From positions 62,001 through 126,000 of the forward strand of contig JACDGL010000006.1 in the NCBI GenBank assembly GCA_013815385.1: a stretch of 64,000 nt of DNA, given 5' to 3'. The DNA comes from Taibaiella sp. (GTDB taxonomy: Bacteria; Bacteroidota; Bacteroidia; Chitinophagales; Chitinophagaceae). Positions 1 through 7,362 of the stretch are shown here, piece by piece (positions within the stretch are counted from its first letter, which is position 1; every line of letters begins with the position of its first letter). The position numbers and the translations under genes were made by a program. The notes under the pieces are model-generated. The model worked only from the letters and a program-made list of their open reading frames with translations. It was not told the DNA's origin and ran no database searches.

Positions 1-5
1 CACCC

Positions 6-1892
6 ATGCGCCAATCTTTTTCCCGCTTACCTGTTATCATTACCTGCCTGGCAGCCTTTGCAGTGGGCATGAAGCAGCTGCGCGAGCCGGATATCTGGTG
101 GCAACTGCTGAGCGGCAGGTGGATGCTGGAACATAGCGCCATTACCCGCACAGATGACTTCTCCTATACGATGATGGGGCATAAGTGGGTAAATGTAAAG
201 TGGCTGTACGAGGTGTGTATAGCAGGGCTGGAAAAGGCGCTCAGCCCACTGGCAGTGCTACTGCTACAGAGTGCAGTGTGTGTCGCCATTATACTGTTGC
301 TGCTAAAGATTATAAAAAGTGTGGCAACCACTGCGGGGGTATATGTGTATAGATCAGTAGCTCCAATAGCCCTGCTGTTATTCCTGGCTATAGTAGAGTA
401 CCGTATGTGTGGAAGGCCGGAGATGATCAGCCACCTGCTATGTACTGTATTCCTTTATATGCTGATGCGCTATACCGGAGATATAAAGAAGCTGGGTTTG
501 CTGGTGTTATTGCAATGCCTGTGGGCCAATATGCACGAGGGATACCCTATAGGCCTGGTAATGATAGGCGCAGCGGTGCCCGGCAGCTATATAGCTTACC
601 TGCTGACGAAAGAAATAAAATACCTTCAACAAACCGGGCAGATGCTATTGGTGCTTATAGCGGCAGTGCTGATAATACTCCTCAATCCCAATGGGGTACA
701 GCTGTGGAAACAGCCTTTTGAGATATACCACCAGGTATGGGCAAATAAGTACACAACCGAACTGTATTCCTTCACCCAGCCACAGTACTGGACCATACAA
801 GCTGTTTGTCATGTTATCGTATTATTTAGCGTGCTGGTATACTGGTGGCGGGCAATATTGAATGCCCGAAAAGACAGAACGGAAATATTATATACCCCGG
901 CCACACTTACTTACCTCTTTCTTATTATAGCATTTGGATACCTGGCCCTGACTGCTAACCGCAACATCATTTTTTCAGAGATAATATTAGTGCCATCCGT
1001 GGCTATGATGCTAAGTGCTCTAGCACGGCGGATGAAAGCAGATAAATGGAAAGCAGCAAAAAATGCTACCATGTATGCGGCCGTAATAGCGGCTGTTTTT
1101 TATATCACTATTGTCAGCAATGTATTTTATAAAGCTACCGCATCATCAAACCGCTATGGGCTGCACATCAGTATGCTGCACAACCCCACAGGTGCGGCAG
1201 ATTTTATAGAAGCGCACAACATACAAGGCCGTGCATTCAGCGATTATTTTATATCGTCGTATTTGCTGTGGCGGTTCTATCCCCGATTCAGATCTTACAT
1301 AGACCTGCGCGACCTGGATGTTTTTCCGGCGCCTTTCTTTGATGAATATTTCTCCTTGTATAATCACCCTAACACATTTCACCAGCTCGATAGCCAGTAT
1401 CATTTTAACTATGTAGTATTAAGCACGTCACAACTGCTGCCGCTACAGGAAAAGCTCTATTGGGAGAAGGGGTACAACATAGTGTATGCCGACCCGGTAG
1501 CTGTTATCTATCTGAAGGAGAATGATGCAAACAGGAATATAAACAGTAACATGGCGATACAAAAACCGTTTACGTGGCCTGAGCCGCCAACTGACCCCGC
1601 ATGGGCAAGCGCACTGACGCACATTTTTAATCCGCTAACAGCGTATAAAGAGGAAGAGGAGATTTATTCACCAATATATGGGGCAACATTTTTCAATGCG
1701 ATGCATAATTACCCCGAAGCGATACAGCTATTATTGCCTAAGCTTGATGCGCTGCAGGATGATGCAAGGGCATACCGGACATTGGCCAATAGCTATAATG
1801 GATACAGCAAGGTAACAACAGATGCTGCACGCAAAAAAGCACTTGCTGATACCGCCGCTTATTACACAGACAAGGCAAAGAGCCTGAAATGA
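6..1892 (+). CDS. Polytopic inner-membrane protein, GT-C glycosyltransferase-like
   Basis: A 628-residue protein. The first 385 or so residues are a series of hydrophobic segments (about 9-10 membrane spans). The remaining 240 residues are soluble. The first extracytoplasmic loop carries an acidic/aromatic motif, PDIWWQLLSGRW, at about residues 29-40. An Asp in loop 1 is typical of GT-C glycosyltransferases and of related membrane proteins without known activity. The C-terminal part contains the pattern YFISSYLLWRFYP followed by a helical, TPR-like end. The start is the first ATG of the window, just before a basic then hydrophobic N-terminus. An upstream extension cannot be excluded because only five bases precede it. 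I recognise the general architecture, not a specific substrate. A polyisoprenoid-sugar dependent transferase or a scaffold protein are both possible. Confidence 0.75.
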   Translation: MRQSFSRLPVIITCLAAFAVGMKQLREPDIWWQLLSGRWMLEHSAITRTDDFSYTMMGHKWVNVKWLYEVCIAGLEKALSPLAVLLLQSAVCVAIILLLLKIIKSVATTAGVYVYRSVAPIALLLFLAIVEYRMCGRPEMISHLLCTVFLYMLMRYTGDIKKLGLLVLLQCLWANMHEGYPIGLVMIGAAVPGSYIAYLLTKEIKYLQQTGQMLLVLIAAVLIILLNPNGVQLWKQPFEIYHQVWANKYTTELYSFTQPQYWTIQAVCHVIVLFSVLVYWWRAILNARKDRTEILYTPATLTYLFLIIAFGYLALTANRNIIFSEIILVPSVAMMLSALARRMKADKWKAAKNATMYAAVIAAVFYITIVSNVFYKATASSNRYGLHISMLHNPTGAADFIEAHNIQGRAFSDYFISSYLLWRFYPRFRSYIDLRDLDVFPAPFFDEYFSLYNHPNTFHQLDSQYHFNYVVLSTSQLLPLQEKLYWEKGYNIVYADPVAVIYLKENDANRNINSNMAIQKPFTWPEPPTDPAWASALTHIFNPLTAYKEEEEIYSPIYGATFFNAMHNYPEAIQLLLPKLDALQDDARAYRTLANSYNGYSKVTTDAARKKALADTAAYYTDKAKSLK

Positions 1893-2022
1893 TATTCTTG
1901 TTCAGTCATTTCTTGTTGCTCATGGAGCAACCATACACTATTAATGATACCTGGTTTGGAGGTATGATGTTTTAACCATCGCGAATAAATAAACAGATCT
2001 ATTTTTGGTTTTTGAAAATAAG

Positions 2023-2048
2023 AAAGGGATGGTATATACCATCCCTTT
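2023..2048. terminator. Bidirectional intrinsic terminator between convergent genes
   Basis: A perfect 26-base palindrome (AAAGGGATGGTAT and its complement) lies between the end of the membrane protein at 1892 and the end of the minus-strand gene at 2072. On the minus strand it is followed by a T-rich tract, and on the plus strand by TTTCGCTTTAT. It can therefore serve both genes. Confidence 0.7.
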
Positions 2049-2071
2049 CGCTTTATAGATCGTGAATACGT

Positions 2072-2521
2072 TTAGGGTGCAATTGCATAAATAACTTTGC
2101 AGCGTGCATCTCCCAGATTTATCAGCGTCAGGTGGTTTTCATATACTAATTCTACACGGTAGGCTATAGCATCGCCATTATGTGGGGTCAGTACCAGGCG
2201 GGTACCATTCATATCATCGGTCATTAGGGCATAGGTGCCATGCTGTACTGGGTTATCGCTCTGGTCGCGGTTTACACGTATGTAGGTACCATAGTTGATA
2301 TTGCTGGCATTGGCAGGCTTTAGGCTCAGCGAGCCATAATGGTGTACAAACTGGTCCTCATCATTTGTGTTCATTTCTGTGGGGCATCTCATAGCCACTA
2401 TGCGCCATTTTTTATTTACCAGGTCGTGGCGGTTGCCATTGGTCTGTGCTTTTATGGCAGGCACAGAAAGTAGTATCATCAGTGTGGTAAGCAGGCATCT
2501 GCGGATGTGTAGATATTGCAT
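2072..2521 (-). CDS. Small secreted protein, lipocalin-like fold suspected
   Basis: A 149-residue protein with an N-terminal signal peptide (basic MQYLHIRRC, hydrophobic core, cleavage near AIKAQ-T at about residue 26). The mature part begins NKKWRIVAMRCP and shows alternating beta-type segments (GSLSLKPA, YGTYIRV, GTYALMT, RLVLTPH, YRVELVYENHLTLI). This is the pattern of the small lipocalin-like or DUF4488-type periplasmic proteins common in Bacteroidota. Two Cys residues are present. It is monocistronic, convergent with the upstream membrane gene and divergent from the thioredoxin gene at 2598. I do not recognise a precise function. Confidence 0.7.
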   Translation of the reverse strand: MQYLHIRRCLLTTLMILLSVPAIKAQTNGNRHDLVNKKWRIVAMRCPTEMNTNDEDQFVHHYGSLSLKPANASNINYGTYIRVNRDQSDNPVQHGTYALMTDDMNGTRLVLTPHNGDAIAYRVELVYENHLTLINLGDARCKVIYAIAP

Positions 2522-2597
2522 GTGTGTGTATTTTTGTGCGATAAATATAATAAAAGCTTTTGCTAAGCAATAGCACTAATGAGAAAATATTATCTTA

Positions 2598-3170
2598 GTG
2601 ACTACGAAAAGTTTCCTTCTTGCCATCCTGATGCTGTTGGTTATTACAGCCACAGCACAGACAGGCGTACTAAGGCAAAAATTCGTTTTGCCAAATTACG
2701 ACTCCATCTTTAGATCGCACATAGGGCAGGTATACATGCCTATTGACGTTACAACGCTGGAGGGAAAGCATATAACCAACGAAAGCTGCAAGGGCAAGGT
2801 TACGTTTCTTAACTTCTGGTTTGAGACGTGTGCAGGTTGTATGCAGGAACTGCCGGAACTGAATAAAGTATATGATAGTCTTAAGGACGACCCTAACTTT
2901 CAGTTTGTGGCCATTACATTCGAATCGAAAGAATCCATCCCAGCATTTCTTAAAGACCATAATATGCCCTTTCCTATAGCATGTGTAAAGAGTGAAGCAG
3001 AGACGAAGCGATTAAATTATAGAAATGGTTATCCGCTGAATATTGTTCTGGATAAGGATGGGAAGATTATGATAATGGGAGCACATGTAGTAGAAGAGGA
3101 GAGAGGGAGGACACCAAATATTGAAACCCGATCTGTAATTAATAAAATACGTAAAGAGTTACATTCCTGA
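2598..3170 (+). CDS. TlpA/ResA-type thioredoxin-fold protein, exported
   Basis: A 190-residue thiol-disulfide oxidoreductase-like protein. The signal peptide is residues 1-21 (MTTKSFLLAILMLLVITATA). A thioredoxin fold begins with CKGKVTFLNFWFETCAGC. The redox motif is C78-A-G-C81, and the cis-Pro region is GYPLNIVLDKDG. The family acts in the periplasm to reduce or oxidise cysteines in apocytochromes and other exported proteins. The only in-frame start before the signal sequence is GTG. It sits directly after an AT-rich TATCTTAG stretch, so the message probably has a very short leader. It ends four bases before the convergent lipoprotein gene. Confidence 0.85.
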   Translation: MTTKSFLLAILMLLVITATAQTGVLRQKFVLPNYDSIFRSHIGQVYMPIDVTTLEGKHITNESCKGKVTFLNFWFETCAGCMQELPELNKVYDSLKDDPNFQFVAITFESKESIPAFLKDHNMPFPIACVKSEAETKRLNYRNGYPLNIVLDKDGKIMIMGAHVVEEERGRTPNIETRSVINKIRKELHS

Positions 3171-3174
3171 TTCC

Positions 3175-3930
3175 CTACTGCCTTGCCATAGCATAATACC
3201 CAACGCCGCTTATATAGGCGAGCATGGTATCCTTACCACCATTGAATGCAGTAGTGGCAGCATTGAAATTGCTGGTAAACGTGCCAAGGCTGCTATGATC
3301 TGTATTGAGTAGCGATATCCGGCTCAGGCTGCCATCATAGAATGCAGTGAATTTTATACTGGTGTCCGTACCAGTGCCGGTAGTGATATGTGCAAAGCTG
3401 CTTTTACTGATCACGATCTGCACCGCCTGCTGCGCACTAGTAAGGGAAGACCAGTTGGTGGTATAGGTGCTTCCATTGTAAGTGTAAGAATTGAATGCCT
3501 TCCAGGTGGTAGAGGTGCCTATGCCATTCAGCCATATAGTACGCGATGGGTCGGTGTACTGGCCGTGGTCTATGATAAATGTATAGTCGTCCTTGCTGGG
3601 TAGGAAGGTATCGCGTAGGGTTACATTATTCCAGAACCAGTTATTGTATAAAAAATCATCGGTGTATATATCTACATAGTACAGGTGGCTGGTGGTGAAT
3701 TTAGACAGTGGTATTACCCAGTAGCCGCGCACCTTTATGCTGTTGCTCATCAGCGGGTGTGCATTATTGTTGTAGTCATCCTGTGTAGCGTAGATGGTTA
3801 CATTCAGTTGCTTATCAGTAAAGTTCTGGAAGGTATAATTGAAGCCCTGTGAGTTATCGAGCCTGTGGCAGCCGGTAGATATTGTGAGCACTGCGATACA
3901 CAACAGCCCCATAAGCCCGCGAACGTTCAT
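3175..3930 (-). CDS. Predicted surface or periplasmic lipoprotein of unknown function
   Basis: A 251-residue protein. The N-terminus MNVRGLMGLLCIAVLTISTGC is a lipoprotein signal with the lipid-carrying Cys at residue 21 (STGC lipobox). The mature chain is rich in Ser, Thr, Asn, Tyr and aromatic residues, with many short beta-prone stretches (FNYTFQNFTDKQLNVTIYA, SYTYNGSTYTTNW). No catalytic motif is visible. It is convergent with the thioredoxin gene and shows no obvious operon partner. The composition suits a beta-sandwich binding protein on the envelope, but that is inference. Confidence 0.75.
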   Translation of the reverse strand: MNVRGLMGLLCIAVLTISTGCHRLDNSQGFNYTFQNFTDKQLNVTIYATQDDYNNNAHPLMSNSIKVRGYWVIPLSKFTTSHLYYVDIYTDDFLYNNWFWNNVTLRDTFLPSKDDYTFIIDHGQYTDPSRTIWLNGIGTSTTWKAFNSYTYNGSTYTTNWSSLTSAQQAVQIVISKSSFAHITTGTGTDTSIKFTAFYDGSLSRISLLNTDHSSLGTFTSNFNAATTAFNGGKDTMLAYISGVGYYAMARQ

Positions 3931-4027
3931 AAATAGTGTTTATACGTAAAATCAGCTATAAATATAATAAAAGTAAATTATCCTTGAGCAATTGAGGGTA
4001 AATCTGATAAATGTGCCTGTAAATGCG

Positions 4028-4564
4028 CTACCATTTATTCTTCCACATCATACTTTCCACCGGCCTTATTGTACGCTCGGTATATTTTGCATCCAGTTTT
4101 GTGTTGTATTTGTTGATGACCTCCCCATCTAGCGGGAAGTAAATGAGCTGCCCTATTGGCATGCCTGCGTATATCCGCACCGGGTGTACGCAGCTTATCT
4201 CCAGTGTCCAGGTATTGCAGAAGCCTACATCGCCCTTGCCCGCTGTGGCATGTATGTCTATCCCCAGCCTGCCGGTGCTCGATTTGCCCTCCAGGAAGGG
4301 AACGTGTGCATGTGTTTCTGTATATTCTTCCGTTACAGCGAGGTACAGGGTATCGGGCAGGAGCACATAGCCCTCCTCAGGAATATCAAAGTGCGATATT
4401 TTATTGTGCTTGCGTGCATCCAGTATTGTATCATTATATACCGCAAGGTACTTGCCCAGGTGCACGTCGTAAGAATTACTGCCAAGAAATTTTCGGTCGT
4501 AGGGTTCTATTACTATAGTACCCTTTTCTATTTCTTCCAGTATTCTCTTGTCTGACAAAATCAT
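4028..4564 (-). CDS. dcd: dCTP deaminase
   Basis: A 178-residue enzyme that deaminates dCTP to dUTP, feeding thymidylate synthesis. Hallmarks: MILSDKRILEEIEKG at the N-terminus, FLGSNSYDVHLG, the active-site stretch EGKSSTGRLGIDIHATAGKGD, and the TWTLEIS segment carrying the catalytic Glu. The C-terminal tail closes over the nucleotide in this trimeric family. The reading frame extends 32 codons further upstream. I chose the inner ATG because family members start MILSDK. A perfect TATATTTG promoter element (4569-4576 on the opposite strand) ends four bases before it, which would lie inside a longer coding region. Divergent from higBA. Confidence 0.92.
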   Translation of the reverse strand: MILSDKRILEEIEKGTIVIEPYDRKFLGSNSYDVHLGKYLAVYNDTILDARKHNKISHFDIPEEGYVLLPDTLYLAVTEEYTETHAHVPFLEGKSSTGRLGIDIHATAGKGDVGFCNTWTLEISCVHPVRIYAGMPIGQLIYFPLDGEVINKYNTKLDAKYTERTIRPVESMMWKNKW

Positions 4565-4568
4565 GGGG

Positions 4569-4576
4569 CAAATATA
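4569..4576 (-). promoter_or_regulatory. Bacteroidetes -7 element of dcd
   Basis: TATATTTG on the minus strand matches TAnnTTTG exactly. It ends four bases before the dcd ATG, so the transcript would be leaderless or nearly so. Confidence 0.55.
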
Positions 4577-4644
4577 TATAAACGGCTTTAGTAGGAGTAA
4601 TATGTTATTAATATAATGATTTTTATGACGTATAGTTTTTGAAG

Positions 4645-4675
4645 TTGGAACATGTAACATAACGTGTTACATTTG
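4645..4675 (+). promoter_or_regulatory. higBA promoter with overlapping operator dyad
   Basis: TTG (4645-4647), a 20-base spacer and TACATTTG (4668-4675) match the Bacteroidetes promoter TTG-N19-21-TAnnTTTG. An inverted repeat with perfect 8-base arms, ATGTAACA (4652-4659) and TGTTACAT (4665-4672), separated by five bases, fills the spacer and runs into the -7 element. A repressor bound there would block the polymerase. This is the expected layout for autoregulation by the HigA antitoxin. The -7 element ends three bases before the higB ATG at 4679. Confidence 0.6.
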
Positions 4676-4678
4676 CAA

Positions 4679-4957
4679 ATGATCGTAAGTATTCAACACA
4701 AAGGGTTGAAACTGTTATGGACTAAAAACGATAGTTCGAAAATCAGGCCTGATCATCTTAAAAAAGTCAGAAACATCCTGACGATCTTAAATGGTGCGTC
4801 ACAAATAGAGGATGTTGATTATCCCGGTGCTGATCTTCATTCGCTAAAAGGAGAGTTAAAAGGATTTTGGTCTATAAGTGTCAATTGCAACTACCGGATA
4901 ACGTTTAAGTTTATAAATGGTGACGCTTATCTGGTCGATTATATTGATTATCATTAA
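4679..4957 (+). CDS. higB: HigB-type RelE-superfamily toxin
   Basis: A 92-residue protein of the HigB/RelE mRNA-interferase family, which cleaves mRNA on the ribosome. Visible family features are the N-terminal strand, a helical segment with LKKVRNILTILNGASQ, the LHSLKGELKGFWSISVNCNYRITFKF core (Arg in YRITF), and the DYIDYH C-terminus with terminal His. A GTG-started extension of five codons exists but overlaps the promoter. The ATG at 4679 is preferred. Toxin first, antitoxin second with a nine-base gap is the usual higBA order. A dyad operator lies just upstream. Confidence 0.88.
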   Translation: MIVSIQHKGLKLLWTKNDSSKIRPDHLKKVRNILTILNGASQIEDVDYPGADLHSLKGELKGFWSISVNCNYRITFKFINGDAYLVDYIDYH

Positions 4958-4966
4958 AATACTGTT

Positions 4967-5272
4967 ATGCTGAAGAGAGGAATGCCACCGGTTCATCCTG
5001 GCGAAATACTGCGGGAAATGTATATGGATGCAATCGGCATAGGCGTGAAGGAACTTGCCGATGGCCTTGGGGTAGGGCGCAGGACTGTTTCACTTATTAT
5101 CAACGGCCATTCCGGCATCAGTGTAGAGATGGCTCTACGCCTCTCCATGGCTTTTGGCACTACACCCCAACTATGGATCAATATGCAACGCGACTATGAT
5201 CTGTGGCAGGCAGGCAATAAAGCAACACTTAAAGATGTCAGGCATTTATTCAGGAGCAAGGGTGCTGCATAA
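4967..5272 (+). CDS. higA: HigA-type antitoxin, XRE-family regulator
   Basis: A 101-residue protein with the classic HigA/VapI opening VHPGEILREMYMDAIG. A helix-turn-helix follows at about residues 27-62 (VKELADGLGVGRRTVSLII, NGHSGISVEMALRLSMAFG), then the conserved tail TTPQLWINMQRDYDLWQA. It should bind and neutralise HigB and repress the operon through the dyad at 4652-4672. It is directly downstream of higB and probably cotranscribed. The class II Fic gene lies immediately downstream on the opposite strand, so two toxin-type genes are neighbours here. Confidence 0.92.
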   Translation: MLKRGMPPVHPGEILREMYMDAIGIGVKELADGLGVGRRTVSLIINGHSGISVEMALRLSMAFGTTPQLWINMQRDYDLWQAGNKATLKDVRHLFRSKGAA

Positions 5273-5382
5273 ATGCAGGTTCCCGCGCTATTTGGTTGAT
5301 ATAATTACTCCCCCCTTCTTCTAACCATTTTTCAATTATCAATAGATACCCCTAGCCTTTTCATACGCTCTTAAACGGGTTT

Positions 5383-6483
5383 TCATTTAGTCTTCACCCC
5401 ATAGTTCGTACTCCTCCCACCGCCTTCTTCTTTCATCAGTATATCCTTCTCTATCAGATCTTGTATATCACGTAGTGCGGTGTCGGGCGAGCATTTGGCT
5501 AATTTGGCCCATTTAGAGGTATTCAGTTTTCCGGTAAAGCCGTCCAACAGCTTATTCAGCATTAGTACCTGCCGAGGGTTCAGCGTAGTATCGCCGTGCT
5601 TGTCCCAGAATTGTGTTTTGGCCATTACTGTTGCCAGGTCGGCCTCTGCGGCGCGTAGCGACAGGTCCAGGCACCGCAGGAACCATTCTATCCAATCCGT
5701 TATATCCAGCGTGCCTTTCTGTGTCTGCTCCAGTATATCATAATACTTCTGCTTCTGCTGCTCTATCTGTGCCGACATGCTATAGAAGCGCTGGGCGCTT
5801 TCTTCTGCCCTTGCCAGTTGCATATCGGCCATGGCGCGCGCTATGCGGCCGTTGCCATCGTCAAACGGGTGTATGGTCACAAACCACAGGTGCGCTATGG
5901 CCGCTTTTATTATAGGGTCGGCCTCTGTATCGCTGTTATACCAGTCCAGGAAGAGCTGCATCTCCTGCTCCAGCCGCTGCCATTGCGGGGCTTCAAAATG
6001 CACTGTTTCCCGCCCCATCGGGCCCGATACTACCTGCATAAGGCCGCCTTCGCTGCCGCGCCAGTAGCCTACGGTTATTTTATGCATGCCACTGCGCCCC
6101 ACCGGGAACAGAGATGCATGCCAGCTAAACAGCCGGTCGGCAGTCAGTGCCTCCTCATACTGCTGAGTAGCGTTCAGCATCATTTCTACTACCCCTTCCA
6201 CATGCCTGTCTGCGGGCACCAGCCCCGCTACGTCCATTCCCAGTTTACGGGCTATGGATGAGCGTACCTGCTGCGGGTTCAGCATTTCCCCCTCTATTTC
6301 GTTTGATTTCAGTATCTCGGCTGTTAGATTTTGCAGGGCGGTGTTCTCCCTTAGCCTGAAGCCCAATGCTTCCATGCGGCCCAGCATACGCCCCTGCCTG
6401 TAGCGCACTGCCGCCAGTATGGGGGCAGTGCGCCCGGCTTCCCAGTAGAAGGCAGGCCATTTTTTTAGCTGGTGTATATACAT
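5383..6483 (-). CDS. Class II Fic protein with DUF4172 N-terminus and winged helix
   Basis: A 366-residue Fic-domain protein, predicted to transfer AMP (or another nucleotide moiety) to a target. The N-terminal part (MYIHQLKKWPAFYW) is the DUF4172 type. The autoinhibitory motif SNEIEG is at about residues 60-65, upstream of the core (class II arrangement). The catalytic motif HPFDDGNGRIAR is at 205-216, with His205 as the base. The C-terminus (TSKWAKLAKCSPDTALRDI) looks like a winged-helix DNA-binding domain, so it may regulate its own gene. A ten-codon upstream extension is rejected because it covers a TATATTTG promoter at 6503-6510. The repeated CGGAGATTA sites near its start fit autoregulation. 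It is convergent with higBA. Confidence 0.88.
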   Translation of the reverse strand: MYIHQLKKWPAFYWEAGRTAPILAAVRYRQGRMLGRMEALGFRLRENTALQNLTAEILKSNEIEGEMLNPQQVRSSIARKLGMDVAGLVPADRHVEGVVEMMLNATQQYEEALTADRLFSWHASLFPVGRSGMHKITVGYWRGSEGGLMQVVSGPMGRETVHFEAPQWQRLEQEMQLFLDWYNSDTEADPIIKAAIAHLWFVTIHPFDDGNGRIARAMADMQLARAEESAQRFYSMSAQIEQQKQKYYDILEQTQKGTLDITDWIEWFLRCLDLSLRAAEADLATVMAKTQFWDKHGDTTLNPRQVLMLNKLLDGFTGKLNTSKWAKLAKCSPDTALRDIQDLIEKDILMKEEGGGRSTNYGVKTK

Positions 6484-6580
6484 AATCTCCGCACTTATGC
6501 GGCAAATATACATAGAGTACGGCGAATAGACTAATTAATCTCCGCAAATATACGGAGATTATATTCCGTATTCTCCGCAA
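6483..6580 (-). promoter_or_regulatory. Fic promoter region with repeated CGGAGATTA operator sites
   Basis: A perfect dyad, TAATCTCCG (6536-6544) and CGGAGATTA (6553-6561), flanks a second TATATTTG-like element on the minus strand. A third exact copy of the half-site covers the Fic start codon (6483-6491). A fourth, imperfect copy (TATTCTCCG) is at 6569-6577. The promoter element TATATTTG (6503-6510, minus) sits between the first and third copies. Several copies around one promoter suggest cooperative repression, possibly by the winged helix of the Fic protein itself. Confidence 0.5.
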
Positions 6581-6614
6581 GACCTTTATTAATCTATTAT
6601 ACTACTAACTGTTT

Positions 6615-6622
6615 TACTTTTG
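6615..6622 (+). promoter_or_regulatory. -7 element of the phosphopantetheinyl transferase gene
   Basis: TACTTTTG matches TAnnTTTG and ends four bases before the ATG at 6627. A leaderless or very short leader mRNA is predicted. Confidence 0.5.
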
Positions 6623-6626
6623 ATCT

Positions 6627-7262
6627 ATGCCCTTATACAAAGAATGGGAATATGCTAATGATACCCTGGCTGCCATCTGGCATATTACGGAGCCGGAGGC
6701 CTTCTTTACAGAAGCTACAGGCATTATATCTGATATAAAGAACGAAAAGCGCCGTATGGAGCGCCTGGCCGGACGTTATTTGCTACAACTGCTGGAAGAA
6801 GAATTTCCCCTGCACCACATACATCCTGATGAGCATGATAAACCGCGGGTGCATAATGATGAGTTTCTTTTTTCCATTTCTCATTCATGGCCATATGTAG
6901 CGGTAGCTGTAAGCCGTACCGAAGAGTGCGGTATAGATATACAGGCATGGCATAAGAATATAGAAAGGATACAGCACAAATTCCTATCTGTTGAGGAGCA
7001 GAGTATCTTTGGCGCTGACACTAATAGGATCACGATGGCCTGGACGGCTAAGGAGGCAGCATACAAGTGGAACGGACGCCGTGCTGTAGAATTTATAGAA
7101 AACCTGCCGGTAACTTTTCTAAGCAAAAAGCAAGATAAGTATAACATAACTATTTATTTAAATTTGACTGTTCCACCAATCATGCTTTCTATAGAATCCT
7201 TTATAGAAGATGATTTTGCCTGTTCGTACGTAGTTGATTCGGTTAATTGGGCTATTTATTAA
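6627..7262 (+). CDS. 4'-phosphopantetheinyl transferase, Sfp/AcpT type
   Basis: A 211-residue enzyme that loads the phosphopantetheine arm of CoA onto acyl or peptidyl carrier proteins. Family motifs in order: the Arg-rich helix KRRMERLAGRYLL, the KPRVHNDEFLFSISHS strand-turn (residues 72-87), the metal-binding CGIDIQ (101-106), and WTAKEAAYKWNG (139-150) with the acidic and lysine residues that bind Mg-CoA. Its length suits the single-chain Sfp-like group. No carrier protein or synthase gene is adjacent, so it probably serves fatty-acid ACP or a distant pathway. The neighbour glnN is in the same direction but has its own promoter. Confidence 0.85.
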   Translation: MPLYKEWEYANDTLAAIWHITEPEAFFTEATGIISDIKNEKRRMERLAGRYLLQLLEEEFPLHHIHPDEHDKPRVHNDEFLFSISHSWPYVAVAVSRTEECGIDIQAWHKNIERIQHKFLSVEEQSIFGADTNRITMAWTAKEAAYKWNGRRAVEFIENLPVTFLSKKQDKYNITIYLNLTVPPIMLSIESFIEDDFACSYVVDSVNWAIY

Positions 7263-7336
7263 TCTAATTTTATATTTTGTAATATTATTAAATTGATAGT
7301 TTTTTAAGAAAACACAGCTGTAAGTAAGAAATTATG

Positions 7337-7357
7337 TTAGATTTGCACAAAATCTAA
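7337..7357 (+). promoter_or_regulatory. glnN promoter -7 element inside a dyad
   Basis: TAGATTTG (7338-7345) matches the -7 consensus and lies inside an inverted repeat TTAGATT-N7-AATCTAA (7337-7357), just upstream of the glutamine synthetase ATG at 7363. The predicted transcription start falls within the right half of the dyad. This placement suits a repressor, or a structure at the very 5' end of the message. Which of the two is not known. Confidence 0.45.
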
Positions 7358-7362
7358 TATTT

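Noticed and set aside
4565-4660. N-terminal extension of dCTP deaminase to 210 residues
   Set aside because: The extension would cover the promoter element at 4569-4576 and has a composition unlike the family. Family members begin MILSDK.
5383-6513. Fic protein and higBA as one three-gene toxin system
   Set aside because: They are convergent and have different operators, so they are neighbours and not one unit.
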